NCBI GenBank assembly: GCA_036850595.1
Contig: CM072151.1
Location: forward strand, 21,057,307-21,121,306
Direction: 5' to 3'
Source of the DNA: Rhyacichthys aspro
Lineage: Eukaryota > Chordata > Actinopteri > Gobiiformes > Rhyacichthyidae
Length of the DNA: 64,000 bases
Positions 49,331 to 60,245 of this stretch are shown piece after piece. Numbering within the stretch: the first letter of the stretch is position 1; the number at the start of each line of letters is the position of its first letter. Position numbers and translations under genes: made by a program. The notes below the pieces were generated by a model. It was given only the letters and a program-made list of their open reading frames with translations, had not been told where the DNA came from and ran no database searches.

Positions 49331-51650
49331 GGTATCTGCAATTAATTTATTTCTTTACTAGTCCACTTGAGGCACATACGTTTCTTTGACTTTGACCTTA
49401 ACCCCAGAGGTTACACATCAGATGTGTATTCAGTCATCATGAAGACAAAGGGTTATATCCTTTTTAAACAGTATTTTTTAAAGATACATGTAAAATAGTT
49501 TTTAACCAGCCCTTTCCCCGACCTTGCCCTCAGATATTGAACAATAGAAGTGTTCTGTCTGCAGTGTTGGGAGTAGATCAGTTCAACCAGTTTATATTTT
49601 CAGTAAACTGGTTGGACAGGGTGCAGTGGTATTGGTTCAAACATGCCCTGCTGCTGTTTACTGAACTCCTCTCCCTGGGGACACCACACCCTGGGCATCC
49701 AGTCACATTCTCTTACACACCGCTCTGTTGAGAAGTCTGTTTATGGCTTTTCGTGTTTTGTTGGCTGTTCAGGCTGTAATTAGAAAAATAAATAAATCCA
49801 GATTGTTACACTATCACAAGCATCATGTTAGAAAAGGTCAGGTAATGTAAATAGAATCAACAAGTTGACATGAGTTTGCCATGTTATGTAAATGTAAACT
49901 ATTCAATATATTGTTAAAATATAACAATATTTGAATTAATATTTTATATTATATTTTGTGAAAGATGTAAGAACATAGTGTTTATTATTTTGATGGCACC
50001 AATATCTCACTAAAATAAGGGGATTTATATTTACTTGCCCAATGTGAAAAGAACAAATTATCTTTCTGATTTGGTGTTTGACAGTTGTGAAGCCCCAACC
50101 CCTAGACTTGACGACTATTGGGACATCTATAAACTAAACTATTTTTGTCTTTTAATGTTAAATGTTTACCCTTTTCCATTGGGTTTGGTGACAGACAGCA
50201 GCATGTCCCTGCAGGGCTACCATAGTAGTGTGAACACTGATAATAGTCTATGAGGTTTGAAATAGCAATCTGCAAAGTCTTTACATGCAAATCAGTTGAA
50301 TGTAGCTGTCTTATGGTGCATTTATTCGGTTTACCATTTAAAATTTACATGACAACAATCACAAGAAGAGGGCTTTGTCGTTACTGGCTGCCTCTGTCTT
50401 CATGAGCCCTCACCACAATCTTCCTCCACAAACAGCCCTGAGATCCTGCCAACCCACGCCAGACTGTATCCCCTTGGTTTTGGCACAGCCATAACTATAG
50501 TTTTCGAGATAGGTGCAAAAGCTTTACACACACAAAAAGAACAATAAATTGGTTTAGAGTCTAAAAAATGGTTGCCATTTGGTTGAAACAAACACTAGTT
50601 GTTTCCCCTTTGCAAACTGTGGTGTCATGTTGTTTTCTAACCTTGTGAAACTGCTGTTTTCACAAAGCTTTTTTTTTTTTTTTTTTTTAAATAAAAATAG
50701 GGTTATAAATGTTATAGCTATACATTGACTTGACTATTTACATTCAAAATAGCTAAATTTAGCAGATGGATGTTGTCTGTCCGACTAAAAAGCTTTCTGT
50801 CCCTTGAATGTTGATGCTGTCCACTTATCAGCTGCAGTGGATAATTGCAAGGTTGGAAAAAAATATGTTTGTTTTCAATAAAACTAAAGCTCTCGGTTGT
50901 CTATGAGCTGATCCACGTTGCAGCTGTTGTTTACATCCACTGTGCAGTAATCAGTGTCTTCCATTCATGACATACGGCTGTGAGATGTGGTTTTCACTCA
51001 AACTTGTATGAACATAGTTCCAGTTCACTAGAGAGCACCAATGTTCCCAGTTTCCGGAATTGAACCAGTCCCAACTGGCACAGAGCCAGGGACTATTAGA
51101 GAAAAGCAAAGCAAAGTTAAACACAGATAAGTATTGGCAATCCATTCACTCCATATTTAATGAGTCTAACAAAATGGATGTATTAAATCAGTCTGACATA
51201 GAACTCAAAGCTAAAACTTTTAGGTGAGTTCTATGTCTTGGTATTTTGAAGATTGTCATTCTTCACTTTAGTTGAAATCGACATCAGAACTACTTACATA
51301 GAATCAGCAAAATCAGCAGGTCAGATGTGAAAAACTACATAAAAAACTACACACTGCACATTAAATATCACAAAAAGGACTGAGCTGTAAAGGACAAGAA
51401 AACTCCCTTTGCACCAACCAGCCATTTCCAGCAAACTTACCACCACATTGCTAAAGGCATCAACAGTGCTAAAGCTGACATATTCAACAATTTAATTTCA
51501 CCACATAAAAGCCAATTATGACTCATGGATATACACACCTGTATTTCGAATTTTGCACAACAGGAAAACCAACACTGGCACTGGAAATAAATAAAAAAAA
51601 AAACAGGTAAAATTGTCTTTTGCAGGAATATTACAGATTAGGGGACAACA
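49331..51650. repeat. Non-coding DNA duplicated downstream (copy A of the tandem duplication)
   Basis: Blocks here match positions 61540-63845 in order. Examples: CAGTAAACTGGTTGGAC with CTCCTCTCCCTGGGGACACC (49601-49685 against 61548-61640); AAGAACATAGTGTTT (49968 against 62198); CCACATTGCTAAAGGCATCA through ATATACACACCTGTATTTC (about 51440-51548 against 63690-63798). Divergence is well above that of the duplicated exon 11. No coding exon was recognised. Confidence 0.8.
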
Positions 51651-54281
51651 GTGCATGGTAATTGTGGCACAGAGAAGCACTGTACAAATGTATAGAAGTG
51701 GTCTTTAGTGTCAACTAAAGAAACTAGACTTTTAAATTGCATGTAAACACTTTACTCCAAGTGGAGGTGCAGTCAATCGAATTTCTTGAAATAGGAGTAA
51801 AACACCTGTATAATGCAATTCATTATTGGACTAATGCTGCATCTTTCCAGCTTAAGAGGTCAGAGGTCAGAACCAGACAGTGGCACAGAGTAACGCATGT
51901 AAAGAGATGAGCAATAGTGTTCGATTCTCTCTCATGCTGTAAACTCAAAGTGAGAAATAAAGCTGAAAGGGCTTAATCAAGCCTGATATGATGTTTGTAG
52001 CATCAGGATGCTACCAGGTATGGTCTCTCAAGGCAAATAGGTATGGCACAACTGAGACCCCACCCTGGAGCCAGAGTGAAGTGTCAAGTGAAGTGTAAAG
52101 GAAACAAGGAGCAGTTTTCTGTAAAGGTGACATCTTTTCAACCAGATTCACTGTGTGTTAGTCAGTCATAAATAAAACACTTGCAATGATTTTACCAGTG
52201 ATCTTGCTACCAACTTTAACAACCTTGTCCAGTGTATTTTGTAAATAAAGTGCTCCGCCCAAGTATTGGACACAAAAGACTAAAACACTCTAGAAACTCT
52301 ATAAAGCTTTTGTAAAATAATCTTAGCACTGACTGAGTTAAAACTTTACTTCAGTGTTTCCCTAGAAAATATAGCCGTTACTTAAGTAGTAGAGTTGTCA
52401 ATAAACAGATGCAGTGACTGATCATGTATGATTCACAAAGAGTGTGGGATCAACTGCAACCTGCTGCAGAATTTAGTGATGGGAGATTTCCTTTCCCAGG
52501 TATCTCACTGCAAGTCTGCTTAGGGCTGGAGAGGTTTGTTCATGCTCTTGCCACCAAATCAGTGGATCCTTATCGCCGTAGCGGATTTCAATGAGTACAT
52601 CAGTAGAGCTAGCAGTAGGTGTTGAGCTTGGAGTTAGAGTGGGAGATGAATGTCCCCCTTAAATTCATATCCTGCACAATATTGAGGTTTTTTCAAAAAA
52701 AGCAGAGGGCTTCATTTTGATCACAAAGCTCCATCATGTTAAAGACAGAGTTCCTGCAGGTATCTTCTGACTAAATCAGTTTGTGTTTCAGTTGCTGTTA
52801 AATATACCTGAGCTTCTTTGTGGCATATGTGCCATTGTGGGAAAAAAAGGACACAATTGAACTGCATTTTTCTCAAACCTGCACCGCTTGTGGGACAGCT
52901 TTTTCACTGTTCTTTACAAGTAAATTCAGTCTATGCACAAAACAAATAAGATGCCTCCATTCAGTCTTTATTTTTTATATTTTGTTTATATATATTTGCA
53001 CAATTGTCTGTCACTACTGCAACCACCCCCTCAGTTCTGCCCCATTCTTCTGTAATTAGCTTGAGCTCAAAGCTGATAGTATCTGCTGTATGCTGCCCAT
53101 GGAAAGTGTGGCTTTCCAAAACAAATCGCCTCATTTGCCAGTTTTCAATGAGATGACATGTTACAGTCAAATTTGCTTCTGTGAACTCCAGCATCCACGC
53201 AAGTACAACACTTGAAGCATTTTGTAAAAAAGCCCTTTTTTTTTTTTTTTACCATTCATCAAACATATTTACAAGATGAATCTCAGTCAATCTTTTATTC
53301 CTGGGAGTTTACATTTTGGGTACAATCACAAATCTTTGGGAATGGTCTACAAACAGTATAAAATGGACAGGGCAAAACAAATGATGGAGCTTCACTGCAT
53401 TGAATGCTTAGTCTTATTTAGATTCAGCTATGTATGCATACTTTCAAAATAGGGGAGTCTAAGGGGAAAGGTATTGATAGTTTATATAAACATCCTGTTT
53501 TATAAAGAAGGATGTATGATTCAAATTCAAATTGACAGTAAAATACAAAATTAAATAAATAAATGCCACAATAATTGCGCAAGTTTGTTAATACCTACAT
53601 TTTAAAATATTAAGTTCACCACCAGTCAAAACAAATGAGACTGGTTGAAATAATAATAACTGCAAAAAATTAAATGTTATCAAATTTCAAGTAGTATTTT
53701 TATATTTTAATGCCCACAATGCCTTTATTGCAAGTACTCTAGCCTAATGACACCTAGCCTTTGTAATCCACTTGATCTATTTTACAGGAAGCCTTACCTA
53801 AACTGAATCTAGGTCTGTTGAACTGACGTGAGCTGATCTCAGGGACACACACATTACCGCACGTTGATCTCATGCAACTATTTATTGTAGGATTACTTTT
53901 TGTATTCATTATTTTATAACCATATCTTATCATGTAAGTTTAAACAAAATTCAGTAGTTTTAAGAACGAGGCGAACTTGTGTTGATGTTGATGAAAACCT
54001 ATGCCTAGTAAACACACAATAAAATCTGCGGAGTAAAATTAACTCTGTCTTGAACAAAATGAGTAAAACCATGAATGACATTCACAGAAACCAGATGGAG
54101 ATATATTCTATATTTTGTTAATTTTTACTTCATTTTTACTTGAGATGCTGTCATGATCTGTAGGACTTTTATAGATCGGTTTGAGTCTTTGCAACTTACT
54201 GTAACACATGTGGCTCCAGATTGCAATTGTCGAGCTGCTATGCCTAATCCTAATACCTAATAAAGGTAAAAAATAAAACTA
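51651..54281. other. Intergenic DNA, no gene seen
   Basis: AT-rich non-coding DNA with a T run at about 53236-53251. No cadherin-like or other coding exon was recognised. Confidence 0.45.
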
Positions 54282-54334
54282 ATGACAGACAGCTCCGTTA
54301 AGGAAGAATGGGTGTGTGTTCCCAGATCACTCCC

Positions 54335-54471
54335 TTTTAAAAGCCATCCAAAGCTCCCCATTCACTCACAAACACACCCTCTGTTTTTGGACTCTACCTG
54401 GAGCACACCAGATACCTCTCCAGACATGGATTGGCTTCACTTAAAAGTATTCACTCTGCTGCTTTGTTATG
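54335..54471 (+). promoter_or_regulatory. Possible TATA-like promoter and signal-peptide first exon
   Basis: TTTTAAAA (54335-54342) precedes, by about 90 bp, an ATG at 54426 that opens MDWLHLKVFTLLLCY and runs into a consensus donor G|GTAAGT at 54471/54472 (phase 1). A short charged lead, a hydrophobic core and a clean donor are what a secretory first coding exon looks like. The gene it belongs to is not proven. The next compatible phase-1 acceptor with recognisable coding sequence is the duplicated desmoglein exon at 58882. The alternative is a chance open frame. Confidence 0.4.
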
Positions 54472-57000
54472 GTAAGTCCTTCATTTTCAACATTTACCTA
54501 TTTTTGGGTTACATTTAACGATGCTTGGTTTAACAATGTCTAACTTAGAGAAGGAGTATGTGCAGATTTGGTCAAATTTCATTAAAAGCTTTGTTTTTTA
54601 TACTGGAGCTTTATGTTGCTTTTCCACTCACTTCCTAATTTTCCATATTTGCTTATAATAAAATAATAGCAAACAAAATTTTCATTGCTGGAGGCTTTCA
54701 CCATTGTGAGCAAAGCCAGTTTTCCAGTTTCCGTTTTATTTCTTCTGCCGATTGTGCCATAGTCGAGAAGCATTGTGTGAGCTCAGCAGTTTACCGTACA
54801 TGATTAGATGAGTCATGGTGAGCACGCAGGTATTCACACATGTCCACCCACTGACAGAGGCAGACAAGCTGTAGATGATTCCAGGAAGAGGTAGTGTCCC
54901 CTCAGCTGTCTATCAAACATGGCATGAGAGTGTCCTAAGCGGGTGGGACTTACGTGAACTGAACAATGGCATTTACAAAGAGGCACTGACTATAAGCCTT
55001 AAACCCCATGTCTGAGCCCTCTGTGTGATTTAATATAAGCTATTATCATATGGTGTGGCATTAAGGGCAGAATAGCGAGGCTGAAATAGAAGTCTAAAGT
55101 AAAGTATTTTATATGCGTTTTGTCACAATTCAAAAAATGTTTACTGTGTTTAAGGGGAAACTGAAATATGACTTTTCACTTTGAGTTTTCCTGACATTGC
55201 ACACTGAATCCACAGTTCTACACAAATGTAGACATTTGTGCAAAAGGCTATTCCAAAACACAGCATTTTAGTCTTGTTGAGAGCGGTCTTTGGAAATGAG
55301 GTTTGTTATGTTTAGTAATATTACAGTTTGTTTCAGTTCATTTATATGACCACATGTCCCTGTTTAATTAGGACTATCCCACTTTCACACTCTCTGTCCC
55401 ATGTACCAACAAATATCTTAGACTAAAATGTCCCACTTTTGAACAGACCATGTCCCTGTTGCCCCCATTTTTTCAAAAACCAATTACCGCAGCAAACTTG
55501 ATTACAATTGTTCATTGACTTTTGTCACTGAATTCTTGTTTTGTTTTTGTTGCTGACATAAAGCTATGAAATTACAATAGTTTTAAACAGGGAACAGATT
55601 TTCCTGCAACATCTTCATTTCAACATCCACTGGGTTTGTGGTAAAAAGTCACAGTTTTGATATCAGGAAATATGGTCACCCTAATTTAATTACTCATCAA
55701 TTTCCCATCTATAATGATGATGAGAAATCCTCCTATGCCAAAGATTGCTGGCAAAAAAAATAAATAAAATGTGACAGTGTAAGAAATTGCAATGTTTGAA
55801 TGTTTTATCTTTGGCAAAACTAAAACTCAGTTGTCTTGTTTTTATGTTTTTGAACCCTAATGCTAAGTCGACACCGTTTTTTAATCAAATGGTTGAATCA
55901 GAACCCGTGAAGCAACATAATCGCAGTGAGACAGACAACTGAAAATATGTGTTCATATTTTTTCTTAGGTTTCTGGCCTTATGGCCACGAAGCCTGAGTT
56001 AAATATGTGAACTGAAAAATTACAGAAATAAAGTTGAAATGAAGAAAGAACAAGTGTAAATTTCTAGAATAAACTTGTGTAATGACAGAAGAGCATTCAC
56101 TTTCTCCACTACCTATACTGTAATGTGTTAATGTCAGTGAACATATCAGTATTTTTCCTGTTTATTTAATTTGACCTCAGACATTCAATTATCAATATCA
56201 GTGACAAGAACTGTTTAATATTTATACTGTTAAACATTTAAAAAAAAAAACATTTGTACCCACAACTTAAGAAATAAATACAATTAAATTTATTATTATG
56301 CCAAAAAGTCTGGATTTACAAACAAGCTCCAGGAACAATACAACTATTCAAGAAAATTACCAGGTAATGAATAATTGAAATAAATGCAATTGGTGTTTTG
56401 TTTTTTTTCTGGTGTGGTATTGATTTTGGTCAACATTATTTTCCATTTGTTAAGATGCTGTCCTTGGATTAGTAAAATAATAGCCTAATAAAATATAAAG
56501 AGATAAATTAAATAATTTTTTACCCTTTGTTTAAGTTTAAAGTACAGTTACATGTAATGTCTGTTAAAAAGGCTAATGTTGGTAAGGATGTATGTTTTCT
56601 CAAACTTTCACTTAGTGCTAATGCTGTTTTATCAGCAATATTGTAGCTAACCTTCACAGACCTCTCGGCTACAGCTGAAAACAGACCATTCATTTATTTG
56701 CTCTCTTCTCAGTCCTTGCAGCTGTTGTTTGTGTGTGGAACGAATAACTTTTTCTGCCGAGTCTCAAGACGAAGAAATTTAATTTCATTTCAAGATCTTC
56801 CACAATACAGTCTGTGTTTAAACTAGATGACCTAGCCCATTAATACCAGCAATCACTGTGTAAATGATATACTAGTAAAATGAAAAAAATATGAACAAAA
56901 CAAGTTTTGTTTGGGATTAGTAGAATTATGGTCATGAGTTGTGCTTTCATGTGGGAGTCATGGTGGAAGTTTTCCTGACTCAAAGCGTGTTCAGAATAAT
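54472..57000. other. Non-coding DNA (intron or intergenic)
   Basis: AT-rich sequence without a recognisable exon. Cadherin EC1-EC3 exons corresponding to those at 42944-45781 were looked for by motif (LDRE, DxNDN) and not found. Confidence 0.5.
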
Positions 57001-57250
57001 CTGTGAGGAGTCTGCATGTCCTCCCGTGTCACCGTGGGTTCTCCGGCTTCTTCAACTTGCAACTCTAAAAGCATCCCTAGTGGATGAATGTGAGAATGAA
57101 TGGTTGTCTGTCAGTGTCTGTCTCTAAGTGTCAGCCCTGTGACTAACTGGCCATTGTCCAGGGTTTACCCCGCCCAAGGCCCAAAGCTGCTGGGATAGGC
57201 TCCAGCCACCCGCAACTCCCAGCGGGACTAAGGAGTAGAAAATGAATGAA
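57001..57250 (+). repeat. SINE body, 5' truncated
   Basis: It starts inside the element at CTGTGAGGAGTCTGCATGTC, identical to 36814 onward in the intact SINE. It continues through GTGTCAGCCCTGTGACTAAC, GGGATAGGCTCCAGCC and a GAATGAA tail. Confidence 0.8.
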
Positions 57251-57462
57251 AAAAAGGTTGTGTATACAACACAGCACAGACTGCAGAGCATTAACAAATC
57301 CACCAGGGGGCAAATGAGAAGTATCAAATGGTATACAACATTTAACACTCAGTGCCAATGGAGGAAGTTAATACTCTCCACTATGCACTGCCTTGTAGAA
57401 GCAGACAGGAGCAATTACCAAAGTGTGTTATGTGTGTCTGCTAATATGGCCAGTGAAAACAC

Positions 57463-57648
57463 ACTTTGGGCCTTAGGTGAGGCACAACCATTTGTCTCAG
57501 GGCTGACACTTAGAGACAGGCAACCATTCACTCTTACATTCATTCACTAGGGGCACTGTAGAGTTGACAATTCATTTATACATGCATGTCTTCAGGCGGT
57601 GGGAGGAAGCCGGAGAACCTGGAGAGAACCCACAGTAACATGGACAGG
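57463..57648 (-). repeat. SINE body, reverse orientation
   Basis: This is the reverse-orientation partner of 57001-57250, with CATGCATGTCTTCAGGCGGT, GGAGAACCTGGAGAGAACCC and AGGGCTGACAC visible. Together the two copies form an inverted pair about 210 bp apart. Confidence 0.75.
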
Positions 57649-57664
57649 CAGCACCCACAACACA

Positions 57665-57797
57665 ACTCAATTCAGTTTTATTTGTAAAGCCCAGTATTAC
57701 AAAAACAATTGCCTCAAAGGGTTTCACAAAACAGATAGTAAATATGCAAACAGGTTGAGCAGGACAACATCCCCTGTCCTTAGACCCTCCATCAGCA
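57665..57797 (+). repeat. Interspersed fish repeat, ATTCA family, truncated
   Basis: CAATTCAGTTTTATTTGTAA, GCCCAGTATTAC and CATCCCCTGTCCTTAGACCC mark it as the same family as 17079-17410 and 32881-33075. Confidence 0.75.
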
Positions 57798-57957
57798 ATA
57801 GTTTAACCTCTATGTTACAAATCCATGGATTAGTTTTCACTTTTATATAAGATATTGCTAATCTTGGTTATATTGAAGATGAAAAAATGCAGTTTTACAG
57901 GCTTGAAATATTACTCCAAGATTCCTGACAGTTGAACTCAAAGCTACACTAACATCA

Positions 57958-58254
57958 TTAAAAGTGACTATTTGGTTTGAAGGTGTGTCTCTTAGATTCC
58001 TGGGGCCGGGTATGATCACCTCCATTTTTTTCTGGGTTTTGGAGAAGATATTTTAACGCTATCCAGGTCCTTACGTCTTTCACACACGCTTCTAATTTGT
58101 CTATAAGATTGTTTTTATGGAGTTTATTCGATAGATACAATTGGATGTCGTCAGTGTAGTGGTGGAAATTACTTCCATGTTTTCTGATTGTACTGCAAGT
58201 CATGTTTAATGTAAAAAGTATAGGACCTAATACAGAGCCCTGTATAAGGCTTCT
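57958..58254 (-). mobile_element. LINE reverse-transcriptase fragment
   Basis: On the minus strand the frame reads QGSVLGPILFTLNMT, then NFHHYTDDIQLYLS, then KLEACVKDVRTW. QGSVLGP and Y(A)DD are reverse-transcriptase motifs of CR1/L2-type LINEs. The catalytic motif has Thr in place of Ala (YTDD), and the fragment is about 99 codons of what would be a roughly 900-residue ORF2. Confidence 0.8.
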
Positions 58255-58663
58255 ACAACTTATAAAACTACCAACAGAGAATAAAGAAACTGTCTACAAG
58301 GCTAGCTAGTTTAAAGGGTAACCCCTGGTCAGAGCTTAACTCAATCCACAGACAATATTTGAAAAATCTTGGAAAAGGGGACAAGCTGAGCTTGTATTTA
58401 ACAGAATTAAGACTTTGTAAATAAGGGCAAAAGAAGGTAACATAAAACCTGACTTGTGTTTGTGTTTAATGCTAATATGTCCATCTGATTTACTCAGTAA
58501 TCATTGAGCCATGAATAAAAATCAACGGTAACACTCCGACTTTATGAGTTATAAATACATGACCACAACAAACTAAGAACAACACAATTACTCTGCAACA
58601 ATGCTGTGTGAAAACACATCATAAGCTATGACAGACTGAGATTGTTCTTTTAAACTTTTCACA

Positions 58664-58686
58664 AGTATACTGTGCAATACAGAAGG
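58664..58686 (+). pseudogene. Possible remnant of the duplicated exon 9 end
   Basis: ACTGTGCAATACAGAAG|GTAC resembles the end of desmoglein exon 9 (ACTGTGTATTACAGAAG|GTAC), including the donor, about 200 bp before the duplicated exon 10. The upstream part of exon 9 is not convincingly alignable, so this is weak. Confidence 0.3.
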
Positions 58687-58881
58687 TACTTTCCACATAA
58701 AACTGGAGCAGAACAGCACAAATAAACACTACCTTGAAGTCTAGAACTAAACCAATTCTTTTGAAATCTAACGGAGATAACGCTTTTATTTAAAAAATGT
58801 ACAAATACATAGTTACCCCTATGTTAATAAAATACTCAATAGGTGTAGAAAATGAACCAATAGCAACGTTTGCCTTCACAG

Positions 58882-59926
58882 ATTTCCCTGTTAAAACATC
58901 CACCAGGACCATAGCAATCCAGGTGGAAGACGTCAACCAACACTGTCCCACTTTGACGAGCAGCGTCCAGACTCTGTGCACCTCGGACGATGCTGTTACT
59001 GTGAACGCTCTCGATGACAATGACTTCCCAAACGGGCCTCCTTTCCACTTCATCCTTATCCCAGAGAACACGCAGGGGAAATGGCATTTGGAGAATTTAA
59101 ATGGTCAGTGTTATGCTTTTTTTTTTAAATTAAAGATTGATATGTTACAGTCCCAGCTCTGCAAATATGTTATGACCACTATGTATTTTTCGGATGAGGT
59201 AGTATGAGGTAAATACTTTGTGTTTTGCATGTCTGATAATGGAGCCAGAGAAAACACAACCCAGTAGGATTCTACAACTTCAAAAATAAATATTAGAGAA
59301 CGTCAAAAAAGACAAAGTAATTAGTCAAGCAGCCAAAAGGTTTAGCGGTGAAAGTTCAATTTGATGAGCATCTAACCACCTGAAATAGAAAACAAAAGCA
59401 CCTTTTCCATGTGTTATACCTTCCACCTGACAGAAACAGCAGTGATCATGAGGTCTGAGGAGTCCCTGTGGCCTGGTGTGTATGAGGTGGAGTTTATAGT
59501 CACTGACCAGCAGGGGGAGTCCTGTCCTGAACCACAGAAGGTCCAAGTCCAAGTGTGTAGCTGCGAGGATGGAGTGAAGTGTAGAAAACTAGGAGGATTA
59601 GGTCAACCCACCAAAAAAGTAGGCTTTGGACCAGCAGGCATCGGTCTGCTGTTCTTGGGCCTGCTCTTACTGCTGTGTGAGTAAAATTTGTTTGTTTTAG
59701 TTTTTGTTTAATAGTCTTTCACCAGTACAACAAACCAGTCTTTACATAGTGTGTTCACCAGGGGGAGCTATCTGGTTTATTATCCGAAAGTAAATGGTGA
59801 ATCATTAAGCATTCCTGTGACTAACAATGCTTGTTTTCTAATGTTACAGTGTTCCTTCTGCTGGCACTGTGTGCATGGGCTCGGCACTTTCCAGCGGATT
59901 CTGCCTACCTGCCTTTTGAATACTAA
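58882..59926 (+). CDS. Truncated desmoglein paralogue (membrane-proximal domain, membrane helix, very short tail); gene or pseudogene
   Basis: Three exons match desmoglein exons 10-12: 58882-59103 (222 bp), 59434-59676 (243 bp) and 59850-59926. The first two have exactly the parent lengths and all phases are kept. Splice sites are intact (CACAG, GTCAGT, GACAG, GTGAGT, TACAG). The protein part covers the end of EC4 (VEDVNQHCPTL), the membrane-proximal domain with its cysteines, and the helix GIGLLFLGLLLLL. It then stops at TAA 59924-59926, about 25 codons into the exon-12 equivalent, because of two single-base insertions relative to the parent. No catenin-binding region remains. EC1 to EC3 are missing upstream. 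If spliced to the signal-peptide exon 54426-54471 the frame is continuous and encodes 195 residues. The DxNDH calcium motif of the parent has become DVNQH. It may be a real short gene or a pseudogene with a surviving frame; the join is inferred. Confidence 0.6.
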
Positions 59927-60245
59927 ATTCCACCCTGTACGTTACCACCCTGAGAGTCACGTGGAGAAGATGTGACCAAGCTTCTCTCCCAGACCATGCT
60001 GCTCTGGCTCCAGGAGGGTGGTGCTGCAGGAGAGAAAGCTTACTCAGACTCACCTGTGAATGGAAGACAGACTCTCACACATTGTTCTGGACCTGTTCAG
60101 AACTGCACAGACTACATGGTCTCCACACATGAATGTTTTACACTGAATGTCAGCAGCTTTGATACTAGCACTTATATTAGAACTGATGGTTTGGGCAAAA
60201 CTATTTTTGTTTTCACCAATAAAATGATACTGCTAATAGGTATCT
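59927..60245 (+). pseudogene. Fused remnants of desmoglein exon 12, exon 14 and 3' UTR
   Basis: After the stop, the exon-12 similarity continues (CACCCTGAGAG and so on) and passes without intron into TCTCCCAGACCATGCTGCT (parent about 48698) and then GAGGGTGGTGCTGCAGGAGA (parent about 48973). The parent 3' UTR follows (TCAGAACTGCACAGAC, CTGAATGTCAGCAGCTTT) with AATAAA at 60218-60223. Exon 13 and most of exon 14 have therefore been deleted in two steps. In the truncated gene this whole stretch would be 3' UTR. Confidence 0.8.

Noticed and set aside
54426..54471. First exon of transthyretin, the gene next to DSG2 in human
   Set aside because: The encoded peptide does not resemble transthyretin signal peptides, the donor phase differs from what I expect for that gene, and no transthyretin exon follows.
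57242..57550. 102-codon open reading frame
   Set aside because: It runs from the tail of one SINE copy into the inverted copy, so it is repeat-derived.
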